Source of the DNA: Lachnospiraceae bacterium UBA6998
Lineage (GTDB): Bacteria > Bacillota > Clostridia > Lachnospirales > Lachnospiraceae
Reading direction: 5' to 3'
DNA length: 64,000 bases
Assembly: GCA_002448395.1 (NCBI GenBank)
Contig: DJXS01000112.1
Span: 36,196 to 100,195, forward strand
Every line of letters starts with the position of its first letter. Position 1 is the first letter of the stretch. Below the pieces are notes generated by a model. The model was given only the letters and a program-made list of their open reading frames with translations, was not told the origin of the DNA and ran no database searches. A program made the position numbers and the translations under genes. Positions 41,855 through 50,316 of the stretch are shown here, piece after piece.

Positions 41855-44191
41855 TCACTGCTCAGGCCGCTCAACGTCCTCAGGTGTCTCACTTCCCTCA
41901 GAAAATTCGCCTTCCTCAGAATACTCGCCGCCTTCATAATACTCGCCGCCTTCATAATACTCGCCGCCTTCAGACATCTCACCGTCCTCAGAGACCGGCC
42001 TGATATCACCTGTATCAAGTCTCTGCCGCTCTACAAGTTCCGCGAAGAAGCCGTTCTCCGCGATCAGCTCGTCATAAGTGCCGTCTTCCGCTATTTTGCC
42101 ATTGCGAAGGACGAGGATCCTGTCACAGGCCTGGATCGTCGAAAGTCTGTGGGCGATGACCAGTCTTGTGCACTTATAGGAATCAAGTGCCTCTGTGACC
42201 TTCCTCTGGGTGAGATTGTCAAGAGCGGAGGTTGCCTCGTCGAATATAAGGACATTGGGCTTAGGCGCGATGGCCCTTGCGATCAGGAGTCTCTGCTTCT
42301 GTCCGCCCGAGATCCCGCCCTGTCCCTCAGAGATCATGGTCTGCATGCCCATGGGCATCTCTCTGATGTCCTGCGCGATCCCGGCCGCTTCCGCCGCCTC
42401 CCATGCGTCGTCCAATCCGAGCCAGGGAGCCGAAATAGTGATATTTTCAAAAATACTGCCCATCAGGAGCTTCCCGTTCTGCATCACCACGCCGATATGT
42501 CTGCGGAGCGATCTCAGGTCAAGGCTGTTGATATCCTTGCCGTCATAGAACACGGCGCCCACCCTGGGCTTTTCAAATCCAAGAAGGATCCTCACCAGCG
42601 TGGACTTTCCGCAGCCCGTCTCGCCGACGATCGCCACATACTCTCCGGATTTGATCCTGATGCTCAGATCATCCAGGACGTCCGGCATTGTCTCGGAGTA
42701 GCGGAAGCTCACATGGTTCAGTTCAATATTGCCGCCAAGCCTTGTCACGATCTGTCTTCCGCCCGTCACTTCCGGCTCCTGATCCAGAATGGGGGTCACC
42801 ATCTCGATAGTGGGACGGATTCCGGCGATAATGAGGGCAATGGAAGAGATTTCCATAAATGCGGCAGAAATATAACCATAGGACGCTGTAAAAGCCATAT
42901 AGTTGTCATAGGTGACGCCGCTGCCGATCGCCGCGCTGTACATTACTACTGTTCCGATCAGGCCGATCGCCGCGCTGATCACCGAGTTCATCTTTATGAT
43001 CATAGGCGGATTATACATATACTCCGCTTCTTTCGAGTACAGCCTTGCCCAGCGCGCAAAGGCGCGTTTCTCGGCTCCGGCAAGCTTGATCTTCTGGATT
43101 CCCGTGATCATGGCATAGTTCATGCCGTTTTCCTGAGCGGCCAGTTTCATGGATTCCCTGGAGATCGCGGTATTGAGAAGAGTTGACACCACCGAAAATA
43201 CCAGAGTGACCAGCGTGATGGCCAGCGCCGGCACCACAAGAGCAGGAGTGTAGTGGAAAACCTGCACGATGTAGACCAGCGAGAACAGCGATGTCACTCC
43301 CGTCGAAAGGATCGCCGACGCAAGCTGTTTGCACAGTTCCGATATCGACTGCACTCTCGAATAGAGCTCACCTGCGCTGAATTTGCGGAAAAACGAGGCG
43401 GGGAGCGATAGGATCCTCATCATTACCGCCGCTTCGATCGCGACTGACTGCTTGGTCTGAACTGCCTGCGTGATCATGTTGGAAACTGTCCCGAACATGA
43501 GATGTCCGATCGAGACACTGATCATGAAGAAAGTCAGGGCCAGGAGCATATTCATCTCACCGCTCTTAAGGACTCTGCCGTATGCCAGTTTGGTCAGCAT
43601 GGGCAGGATCCCCCCTATGCCGGTCAGGATTGCGCTGCTGGCCAGGATCATCGCGTGATCCGATACAGATCTGGACAGCGCCATATAGAGCAGAAGGTCC
43701 TTGATGCCAAGCTTCTTCTGGGGGAAGGGCTTATAGAAGCAAAGCCCCGTTTCCTCAAATAATTTCTGTGTGCTGTCATTGATCCTGCTCGTTTTGAGCG
43801 TGACAGGGTCTATGAACTCATAGCCGTTGATCTTTCCCGGCAGCACTGCGACAGGAATTTTGCCTTCTTTATAGATCAGGAGCATAGAACCGGCCGCATC
43901 TTTGTACCATCCGGGCGGAAGATAGACGGCTCTGCGCATGATCCCGTGGGGCTCCAGCAGATAATCAAGCTGATCGTTTAGTTCCGTGATATCGTCAGGG
44001 ATATCCCTGCTGCGGACATTCATGCTCTGAAGAACAGCGTCGATCGCGTTCTTCGTCCTGATCCGGTTGTTCTCCAGAGAGGCCTGCAGCTGCCGTCCCA
44101 TGACGGAGCCCGCCATATCCAGAAAGGATTCCTCCAGCAGCACTTCATCATTTAGTTTTCTCAGACGGATCTGTTCGTCAAACCAACCCAT
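41855..44191 (-). CDS. NHLP-type bacteriocin exporter, permease/ATPase subunit
   Basis: 778 residues. An N-terminal domain of about 170 residues precedes six membrane spans (180-440) and an ABC ATPase: GETGCGKSTLVRIL (Walker A), ISGGQKQRLLIARAIA (signature), NVLIFDEATSALD (Walker B), and H-loop IAHRLST. No peptidase domain is present, matching the permease/ATPase half of the NHLP (NHLM) system. A tail of about 60 acidic residues ends the protein, holding a repeat of GGEYYE. GGAG precedes the ATG and the peptidase-ABC gene ends 21 bases earlier. Partner of the 44213-46405 gene. Confidence 0.9.
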   Translation of the reverse strand: MGWFDEQIRLRKLNDEVLLEESFLDMAGSVMGRQLQASLENNRIRTKNAIDAVLQSMNVRSRDIPDDITELNDQLDYLLEPHGIMRRAVYLPPGWYKDAAGSMLLIYKEGKIPVAVLPGKINGYEFIDPVTLKTSRINDSTQKLFEETGLCFYKPFPQKKLGIKDLLLYMALSRSVSDHAMILASSAILTGIGGILPMLTKLAYGRVLKSGEMNMLLALTFFMISVSIGHLMFGTVSNMITQAVQTKQSVAIEAAVMMRILSLPASFFRKFSAGELYSRVQSISELCKQLASAILSTGVTSLFSLVYIVQVFHYTPALVVPALAITLVTLVFSVVSTLLNTAISRESMKLAAQENGMNYAMITGIQKIKLAGAEKRAFARWARLYSKEAEYMYNPPMIIKMNSVISAAIGLIGTVVMYSAAIGSGVTYDNYMAFTASYGYISAAFMEISSIALIIAGIRPTIEMVTPILDQEPEVTGGRQIVTRLGGNIELNHVSFRYSETMPDVLDDLSIRIKSGEYVAIVGETGCGKSTLVRILLGFEKPRVGAVFYDGKDINSLDLRSLRRHIGVVMQNGKLLMGSIFENITISAPWLGLDDAWEAAEAAGIAQDIREMPMGMQTMISEGQGGISGGQKQRLLIARAIAPKPNVLIFDEATSALDNLTQRKVTEALDSYKCTRLVIAHRLSTIQACDRILVLRNGKIAEDGTYDELIAENGFFAELVERQRLDTGDIRPVSEDGEMSEGGEYYEGGEYYEGGEYSEEGEFSEGSETPEDVERPEQ
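41921..41974 (-). repeat. 18-bp tandem repeat, three units, inside the exporter ATPase gene
   Basis: Three consecutive 18-bp units (atactcgccgccttcata on the plus strand; the third has one change) encode the repeated hexapeptide GGEYYE in the acidic tail. The number of units may vary between strains. Confidence 0.9.
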
Positions 44192-44212
44192 ACTGTTTCT
44201 CTCCTCGCCGCC

Positions 44213-46405
44213 TTAATTGCTGCTTACCAGCTGCGCATACATTCCTCCGAGAGCGTAGAGCTCATCGTGAGTTCCCCGCTCAACTACAAGGCCGTGGTCC
44301 ATTACAATGATCTCATCGCAATCCCTGATCGTAGAGAGTCTGTGCGCGATCACGATGCAGGTAACGCCTCTGTCTCTGATCGACTTCACGACATTGTATT
44401 CCGTCCTCGCGTCTAGTGCGGAAGTAGCTTCGTCCATGATCACTATTGTGGGATCCTGTGCCAGCACCCTGGCGATCTCAAGCCTCTGACGCTCTCCTCC
44501 TGAGAAATCTGTTCCATTCTCCCTGATCCTGTATTCGTATCCTCCCTCACGCTGCATGATCTTGTCATGGATCTGCGCGTCGCGGGCTGCAAGTATCATT
44601 TCATAGTTCTCGATCGTGGTATCCCACATTTTGATATTGTTGGCAATGGTATCCTCAAACAGCGTGATATCCTGATCCACTACAGCCAGTGATCCCCTGA
44701 ACACGGCCTTATCGATCTCAATGATCGGTTTCCCGTCGAAGAGGATCTCTCCCTCCCACGGTTTATACAGCCCCGAAAGGAGCTTGGCCAAAGTGGATTT
44801 GCCGCTGCCGGAAGCGCCAACGAAGGCAATGCTCTTTCCCGGCTCCAGCGTCATATTGAAATCCTGGATCAGGGGTTTGCCCAGAGGGGCATAACCGAAG
44901 GTCACGTCCTTCATCTCAACGCGTCCGGAGAGTTTGGCGAATGAGACGTCCTTTGTGTCTGCGCTCACTTCATTGTCCGCAAGCTCATCTGTCCGGTATT
45001 CCATTACATCCTCGATCCTCTCCATCTCCGTTCTGATCTCCTGGACAGTCTGCCCTGTCGTGATCAGCTGGGTGGCCGGAGCGAGGAACTGTTTCATGTA
45101 TACCGCGAACTGGGTGATCATACCGGGTGTAAACTCTCCCCTCATGGCAAGACTGATGCCCATGAACAGGACGAGACCATCTGTGACCTCCGATACGATC
45201 AAAGGGAGAAGTCCCAGATACTCGTCTGTCCTGGAGAATCTGACATCCTGGTAATTGACGCTGGCCTGGTAGCCCGCCCATCTCTCGAAAAATCCGGTCT
45301 CAGAGCCGCTCGCCTTAATGGACTCGATCATCTCGATTCCGGCGATCGTGGTGCCTGTCAGTTTCCCGCTGTCGCGGACCTGGACTCTCGCGATATTGAT
45401 CCTTCTCTCCGATATGTATCTCGAAAACAGGCCGTTGAGCAAAACAGAGAATATACCGAGGATCGTCATGGGCAGGCTCATTCTGATCATGATCACCAGA
45501 TAGAAGAACATCATGCCCGTGTTGAGCGCAAGAGGCGCGAATGTGTTGACAAGGTTCGACGCCACCTCTGTATTGGAATTCTGCCTGGACTGAATGTCGC
45601 CTGCCATTCTCTGGGAGAAGAACTCCATCGGCAGCCGCAGGATCTTCCACATGAAGGAGGAACTGCTGACAATGGCAAGTTTTCCGTTGATCCTCAGCGA
45701 ATACACGATATTGATCCAGGAGACCGCGATCTGCAGCGCCGTGAATACCGACAGGAGCACAAGGAAGGGGAAGGCCCAGTCCGGATTCCTGCCCGTCAGC
45801 AGTCTGTCCATAAACACCTGGGTGAATCCGGGCGAAATGATCCCGCAAAGGGAGGAGATGATCGTAGTCAGTACTACGAAAGCGATCGCCGGTCCGGCGC
45901 CCTTGAGCCGTTTGGAGGCAAAAGAGAGCACGCTCTTGGGCTTTCCTGACGGCACGAAATCTTCTCCGGGCGCAAACATCAGGCAGATCCCGGTAAAGGA
46001 TTCGTCGAACTCCTCCATCGTCACTTCCACCCGTCCTCTCGCCGGGTCGTTCAGGACAGCCTTGTTCCTCGTAAAACCGTCCAAAACCACAAAGTGATTG
46101 AAATTCCAGTGGATGATGCAGGGAAAAACAGCGTTGTCGATCAGCATCTGCGGCTCCAGTTTGTAGCCGTCAGCCACAAGACCGTAGTAGCGCGCCGCCT
46201 TGAGCACATTTCCCGCATTGGAGCCGTCTCTGGAAACGCCGCAGTCCACGCGGACTTTCTCCAGCGGTATCCATTTTTCATAATAGGCAAGAACCATAGT
46301 AAGGCACGCGGCTCCGCATTCCAGTGCCTCCATCTGCATGATGACAGGAACCTTCGCCACTCCTTTTTTCACCGGTTCTTTTACTCTTTTTGTCGTAGCA
46401 TTCAT
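44213..46405 (-). CDS. NHLP-type bacteriocin exporter, peptidase C39/permease/ATPase
   Basis: 730 residues from the ATG at 46405 (GAGG eight bases upstream); a TTG at 46426 is also in frame. The C39 peptidase domain (about 20-150) has MQMEALECGAACLTMVLAYY with catalytic C30, and NFNHFVVLDG with the His and the downstream Asp (LNDPARG). Membrane domain about 165-440. ATPase: GASGSGKSTLAKLLSGLY, FSGGERQRLEIARVLAQ, TIVIMDEATSALD. It should cut a double-glycine leader and export the product. Part of adaptor-this-second ABC-TraX operon. Confidence 0.92.
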   Translation of the reverse strand: MNATTKRVKEPVKKGVAKVPVIMQMEALECGAACLTMVLAYYEKWIPLEKVRVDCGVSRDGSNAGNVLKAARYYGLVADGYKLEPQMLIDNAVFPCIIHWNFNHFVVLDGFTRNKAVLNDPARGRVEVTMEEFDESFTGICLMFAPGEDFVPSGKPKSVLSFASKRLKGAGPAIAFVVLTTIISSLCGIISPGFTQVFMDRLLTGRNPDWAFPFLVLLSVFTALQIAVSWINIVYSLRINGKLAIVSSSSFMWKILRLPMEFFSQRMAGDIQSRQNSNTEVASNLVNTFAPLALNTGMMFFYLVIMIRMSLPMTILGIFSVLLNGLFSRYISERRINIARVQVRDSGKLTGTTIAGIEMIESIKASGSETGFFERWAGYQASVNYQDVRFSRTDEYLGLLPLIVSEVTDGLVLFMGISLAMRGEFTPGMITQFAVYMKQFLAPATQLITTGQTVQEIRTEMERIEDVMEYRTDELADNEVSADTKDVSFAKLSGRVEMKDVTFGYAPLGKPLIQDFNMTLEPGKSIAFVGASGSGKSTLAKLLSGLYKPWEGEILFDGKPIIEIDKAVFRGSLAVVDQDITLFEDTIANNIKMWDTTIENYEMILAARDAQIHDKIMQREGGYEYRIRENGTDFSGGERQRLEIARVLAQDPTIVIMDEATSALDARTEYNVVKSIRDRGVTCIVIAHRLSTIRDCDEIIVMDHGLVVERGTHDELYALGGMYAQLVSSN

Positions 46406-46476
46406 ATATAAAGCCTCTGCTGTCAATTGACGCCGGTCGTTAAAGTCTGCCTTTCAGACAGACCTCCGCTTTTTTC

Positions 46477-46953
46477 TCAGTTAGTCACAAACTTGATCGG
46501 ATGAACGGATTCCACCGTTATGCTGGCCTCGTATACACCGTCCGGAAGGTCGATATCCGCTTCCACCATGTAGGTCCAGTCGCCCGACTTAAGCCCTGTA
46601 GCATCAAGAACGTACTCTCCGACTTCCTCACTGACCTGTACAGGTTCCGGGGAGATCTCTCTCACCTCAGTCTTGTGGCCGTTTACTGTGATCTTCATCC
46701 CTTCCTTCACGGAGGGACGGTCGGATACCTTGATGTAGATCACCAGATTCTCGTCTCTTACGACACCTGCGCCATTTACGGTCGTATAGATGTTGCCGAA
46801 GGTCGCCCAAACAAGCGCCCCGACCAGGATCAGGATGATCGCGCCCAGCGCCATCCAGATCGAAGGGCTCGTCACATGAATATAATCATTGAGCTTCTCC
46901 GGTGAAGTTATTCTCTCTACCGCCTTTTTTCTGAAAAGATCATTATTTTCCAT
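46477..46953 (-). CDS. NHLM-type secretion (membrane-fusion-like) protein
   Basis: 158 residues from the ATG at 46953 (MENNDLFRKKAVERITSP). One membrane span (IWMALGAIILILVGALVWAT), then a beta domain with the lipoyl-like hairpin start (VNGAGVVRDENLVIYIKVSD) and a short tail. It matches the HlyD-like NHLM system secretion protein but is clearly shorter than the usual about 240-290 residues, with no coiled-coil hairpin between the two lipoyl-like halves. The ribosome binding site (AGGGA) is 12 to 13 bases away and weak. First gene of the exporter operon. Confidence 0.78.
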   Translation of the reverse strand: MENNDLFRKKAVERITSPEKLNDYIHVTSPSIWMALGAIILILVGALVWATFGNIYTTVNGAGVVRDENLVIYIKVSDRPSVKEGMKITVNGHKTEVREISPEPVQVSEEVGEYVLDATGLKSGDWTYMVEADIDLPDGVYEASITVESVHPIKFVTN

Positions 46954-47022
46954 ATTTTGCACCATCCCTGTCAGTTCTGATTTGGTTCGGATTCTGCTGT
47001 CCGGGCATATTTTCACATCATT

Positions 47023-47051
47023 ATTATACTGTAGTTTCCAATATCCGCAAA
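47023..47051 (-). promoter_or_regulatory. Probable promoter of the bacteriocin exporter operon
   Basis: On the minus strand TTTGCG (47046-47051), 17 bases, perfect TATAAT (47023-47028), about 70 bases before the secretion protein start. The -35 is weak. Confidence 0.55.
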
Positions 47052-47080
47052 TATAGTTTGCTGTCAGCCCGGCGGGCAGT

Positions 47081-47113
47081 AAAAAACCGCCGCATCAAAA
47101 ATGATGCGGCGGT
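47081..47113 (-). terminator. Rho-independent terminator after the STAS gene
   Basis: Minus-strand stem accgccgcatc / gatgcggcggt followed by six T. It separates the metNIQ-STAS run from the exporter operon. Confidence 0.93.
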
Positions 47114-47138
47114 CACCCTGACTGCTGTCGTCTGATTC

Positions 47139-47432
47139 TTATTCGATCGTGATGATATCCGAGAATCCCGTAATATCAAAGATCTCCCTTACATCGCTGC
47201 AGAGATTGCGGACTGAGAACTTCCCGTCCCCCATAGCCTTTCTTGTTCCGAGAACTACACGCAGGCCTGCAGAGGAGATATATTCCAGGTTTTCAAAATC
47301 CAGGACCAGTTCCTCCAGGCCGTTCAAGTTTTCCTTAATGACGTTTTCAAGTTCCGGAGCCGTCATTGTGTCCAAGCGGCCTGAGACTGCCAGAATCAGT
47401 CGATTGCCTTCTTTTTTCTTCTCGATTGTCAT
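47139..47432 (-). CDS. STAS-domain protein (anti-anti-sigma factor-like)
   Basis: 97 residues, a single STAS domain: SGRLDTMTAPELENVIKENL, LEELVLDFENLEYISSAGLR. S54 is in the position phosphorylated in SpoIIAA/RsbV. Such proteins release sigma factors from anti-sigma kinases, or have metabolic roles. It follows metQ by 39 bases without a visible terminator and is itself followed by a strong terminator, so it probably belongs to the metNIQ transcript. No kinase or SpoIIE phosphatase gene is in the window. Confidence 0.88.
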   Translation of the reverse strand: MTIEKKKEGNRLILAVSGRLDTMTAPELENVIKENLNGLEELVLDFENLEYISSAGLRVVLGTRKAMGDGKFSVRNLCSDVREIFDITGFSDIITIE

Positions 47433-47471
47433 TACTACCTCCTCGGTGCTAGCCCTGCTGCGATCCGCAGA

Positions 47472-48335
47472 TCATTCCTCAAAAACGATCACAGCGCCAT
47501 CATAATTATCAGCGATAAACTTCTTGATGTCTTCAGACTTAAGAACCTCAACGAGAGCCTTGATTCCTTCGTTCTCTTCGTTTCCTGCCTTCACGGCGAT
47601 AACATTTACATATGTCGCTGCCGCTTCGGAATCAGGCAGCTCGTAGGAAAGCGCGTCCTTCGCTGCGATCAGTCCTGCCTGAAGCGCGTAGTTGCCGTTC
47701 ATGACAGAATATGCAACCTCATCCTTGACATGAGGGATCTGGGCTGCTTCCAGTTCTTTGATCTCCACATTATGGGGATTCTCGGCGATATCCTGCTTGG
47801 TCGCAGTGATTCCGGCACCATCCTTAAGTTTAATTATACCATTGTCCTGCAGTAAGAGAAGAGCTCTTGCTTCATTTGTTGTATCATTCGGTACTGCAAT
47901 TACATCGCCTTCGCCGATCTCCTCAAGGGTCTTCTTGGTTCCGGGATAGATTCCAAGCGGTTCGTAGTGGATCTTGCCCGCCACCACAAGGTCTGTGCCC
48001 TTCTCTTCATTGAAGCTCTCAAGATAAGGTACATGCTGGAAGTAGTTGCAGTCGATCTCGCCGCTGTTTACAACTTCATTGGGCTGTACATAATCTTCAA
48101 ATACCTTTATATCCAGCTCGTATCCTTTTTCGGCAAGAAGCGGCTTGGCTGCTTCAAGAATCTCTGAGTGCGGTGTGGGGCTTGCTGCGACGGTGATCGT
48201 CTTGCTCTCTTCTCCGCCGGCTGCAGACGCCGCCTGGTCGCCGGATGCGGATGTGGAAGCACCTGATCCGCCGCATCCCGCAAGGAGCGCCGCTGACAGA
48301 ACTGCTGCGATTACTGATACAAATCTCTTTTTCAT
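47472..48335 (-). CDS. metQ: Methionine ABC transporter substrate-binding lipoprotein
   Basis: 287 residues, NlpA/MetQ family. The ATG at 48335 follows GGAGA; the frame is open to 48401. Signal with lipobox LLAGCGG, then a Ser/Ala linker, then family blocks PTPHSEILEAAKPLLAEKGY, FEDYVQPNEVVNSGEIDCNY and FQHVPYLESFNEEKG. Binds L- or D-methionine (or close analogues) for the MetNI importer encoded upstream. Confidence 0.93.
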   Translation of the reverse strand: MKKRFVSVIAAVLSAALLAGCGGSGASTSASGDQAASAAGGEESKTITVAASPTPHSEILEAAKPLLAEKGYELDIKVFEDYVQPNEVVNSGEIDCNYFQHVPYLESFNEEKGTDLVVAGKIHYEPLGIYPGTKKTLEEIGEGDVIAVPNDTTNEARALLLLQDNGIIKLKDGAGITATKQDIAENPHNVEIKELEAAQIPHVKDEVAYSVMNGNYALQAGLIAAKDALSYELPDSEAAATYVNVIAVKAGNEENEGIKALVEVLKSEDIKKFIADNYDGAVIVFEE

Positions 48336-48397
48336 CTTGTTCTCCTCTCCCGAGCATAATACCTGCTCTGACGGTCTCATTACTACTATAATAGCCC

Positions 48398-49060
48398 TCA
48401 AGCCTTCCTTCTGTCCAGTCGGGATGCGAGTCTCATGCCCGCAAATTGGAAAACCTGAACGATCGCCACCAGCAGAATGACCGTCACGATCATTATATCA
48501 AACTGATAGCGGTAGTATCCATACTGGATAGCAACATCTCCGAGTCCGCCTCCGCCTACGGTTCCCGCCATGGCCGAATAGCCGAGGATCGTCGCAAAAG
48601 AAATCGTTACGCCGATGATCAGGGAGATCCTGGCCTCCACTAAAAGCACTTTGGTAATGATCGTCATCGTGTCGGCGCCCATCGCCTGGGCCGCCTCGAT
48701 CACGCCGTGGTCCACTTCCTTGAGCGAGGACTCCACCATTCTCGCGATAAAAGGCGCGGCCGATACTACCAGCGGCACGATAGTCGCGGTTGAACCGTAG
48801 CTCTTTCCTACGATCAACCTGGTCAGCGGTATGATCAGGATCAGAAGGATCAGGAAAGGGATACTTCTCATGATATTTGTTATGATATCGAGCACCCTGT
48901 AGACCACTTTGTTGGGCCTTATTCCCTCCGCGTCTGTCACTGCAAGGACAATGCCCCAGGGCAGTCCCAGCACATATCCGAAGAATGTCGAAAAGCCGGC
49001 CATATACAGCGTGTTGATCGTCTCTTTGCCGATCATCGCCCATGTCTCAGGACTGAGCAT
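48398..49060 (-). CDS. metI: Methionine ABC transporter permease
   Basis: 220 residues, five membrane spans, and the EAA-like block EAAQAMGADTMTIITKVLLV of MetI. It overlaps metN by 14 bases, with GGAGGTGACC before its ATG. Its stop is 62 bases before the metQ start. Partner of MetN in methionine uptake. Confidence 0.94.
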   Translation of the reverse strand: MLSPETWAMIGKETINTLYMAGFSTFFGYVLGLPWGIVLAVTDAEGIRPNKVVYRVLDIITNIMRSIPFLILLILIIPLTRLIVGKSYGSTATIVPLVVSAAPFIARMVESSLKEVDHGVIEAAQAMGADTMTIITKVLLVEARISLIIGVTISFATILGYSAMAGTVGGGGLGDVAIQYGYYRYQFDIMIVTVILLVAIVQVFQFAGMRLASRLDRRKA

Positions 49061-50096
49061 ATCCGGTCACCTCCTCCACATCAAGGCCGCGCTCGATCAG
49101 ATAGCTGATCATGCGCTCCTGAAGATCTTTGTCGGCGGGAAGGCCGAGGATCATCTCTCCTCTCGCCACGCCGTGCACATCCTTCGTATCCGCCCTCAGG
49201 ATATTGACCGGAGTTCCCATGGTCAGCACCATATTGGCAATTACGGGCTCAAAGGATGACTGCGTTCCGAATACTATACGGATCCTGCGGTCTTCGTGCA
49301 GAAGCGGTACAGTACCGGCCGCGTTTTCCTCCGAAGTCCACTCGTCGGGATCCTTCCCCTCGATGATGAGCTGTTTCGCCGCCCTGGACTTGGGATGTGT
49401 GAAGATCTCCTCCACAAGTCCGTTCTCCACAAGGCATCCCTTCTCAATGATCGCCACGTTGTTGCAGATCTCCCGCACTACAGACATTTGGTGCGTGATA
49501 ATAATGATCGTGATCCCCGTCTCCGCGTTGATCTTTTTGAGCAGGTCGAGTATGGAAGCCGTCGTCTGCGGGTCCAGCGCGCTGGTCGCCTCGTCGCACA
49601 GAAGGATCTTGGGATCACAGGCCAGTGCCCTGGCGATCGCCACTCTCTGCCTCTGTCCGCCCGAGAGCTGTGCGGGGTAAGCTTTCTCTTTGTCTTCAAG
49701 GCCGACTGTCTTAAGCAGTTCTCTCGCTTTTACAGCTGCGTCCTTCTTTCTGATCCCCTGGATCTGCAGAGGGAAACACACATTATCAAGCACCGACTTC
49801 TGCATCAGCAGGTTGAAACTCTGGAAGATCATCCCAATACTGCTGCGAAGCGCTCTCAGCTCTCTGTCCGTGAGACTGCCGAGGTCCTGGCCCTCAACAA
49901 TGACCTGCCCGCTCGTGGGCACTTCCAGGAAATTCAGGCACCGGACAAGTGTGCTCTTACCCGCGCCGGACATACCGATTATTCCGTAAATATCACCTTT
50001 CTCAATAGACAGGTTGATGTCTCTGAGCGCATCCACCTGTCCTTCCTTTGTTGTGAAGGTCTTGCTCAGATGTTTTACTTCTACGATCTGCGGCAT
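49047..50096 (-). CDS. metN: Methionine ABC transporter ATP-binding protein
   Basis: 349 residues. ABC ATPase: GMSGAGKSTLVRCLNFLE (Walker A), [34 protein letters not shown]-terminal NIL domain (about 265-345, GMLIRIVFGTQSSFEPVIAN region, ILRADTKDVHGVARG) is the methionine-sensing domain that mediates trans-inhibition. GAGGAG precedes the ATG. The upstream region has a promoter but no SAM riboswitch was found. Confidence 0.95.
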   Translation of the reverse strand: MPQIVEVKHLSKTFTTKEGQVDALRDINLSIEKGDIYGIIGMSGAGKSTLVRCLNFLEVPTSGQVIVEGQDLGSLTDRELRALRSSIGMIFQSFNLLMQKSVLDNVCFPLQIQGIRKKDAAVKARELLKTVGLEDKEKAYPAQLSGGQRQRVAIARALACDPKILLCDEATSALDPQTTASILDLLKKINAETGITIIIITHQMSVVREICNNVAIIEKGCLVENGLVEEIFTHPKSRAAKQLIIEGKDPDEWTSEENAAGTVPLLHEDRRIRIVFGTQSSFEPVIANMVLTMGTPVNILRADTKDVHGVARGEMILGLPADKDLQERMISYLIERGLDVEEVTGYAQS

Positions 50097-50166
50097 TATC
50101 TCCTCCTCATAAAACCGGCCGGAAAGCTCATTTTCTGCTCCCTGCCGTTAAAATTCCAATACCTAA

Positions 50167-50194
50167 AGTTTAAACACTTCCGCGGGAAAGTCAA
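50167..50194 (-). promoter_or_regulatory. Promoter of metNIQ
   Basis: On the minus strand TTGACT (50189-50194), 16 bases, TAAACT (50167-50172), about 70 bases before metN. A palindrome of 8-bp arms (ggggggat / atcccccc, 50202-50229) lies just upstream of the -35 and may be an operator or a second terminator for the pot operon. Confidence 0.7.
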
Positions 50195-50232
50195 TAGCGC
50201 GGGGGGATGTCAAAATCCTGATCCCCCCTCAT

Positions 50233-50280
50233 AAAAACAGACAGAGCGGCGCGGATTGCCCGCTGCCGGCCTGTCTGTTT
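50233..50280 (-). terminator. Terminator of the pot operon
   Basis: Minus-strand stem aaacagacag / ctgtctgttttt around a GC-rich loop, with T-run, about 37 bases after potD. Confidence 0.75.
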
Positions 50281-50316
50281 TGACCTGTTTATATATTCGG
50301 ATTTTACTGGGATCTT

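Noticed and set aside
41837..43186. Long open frame on the plus strand opposite the exporter ATPase gene (also similar frames opposite purB at 25249-26562, the MBL gene at 39846-40901 and oppA at 60499-61977)
   Set aside because: They are antisense to well-supported genes, show no family motif and no ribosome binding site, and are explained by codon bias of the real gene.
50097..50230. Possible SAM riboswitch upstream of metNIQ
   Set aside because: The leader is only about 70 bases from the promoter and lacks the S-box core; the GGGGGGAT palindrome lies upstream of the -35 box.
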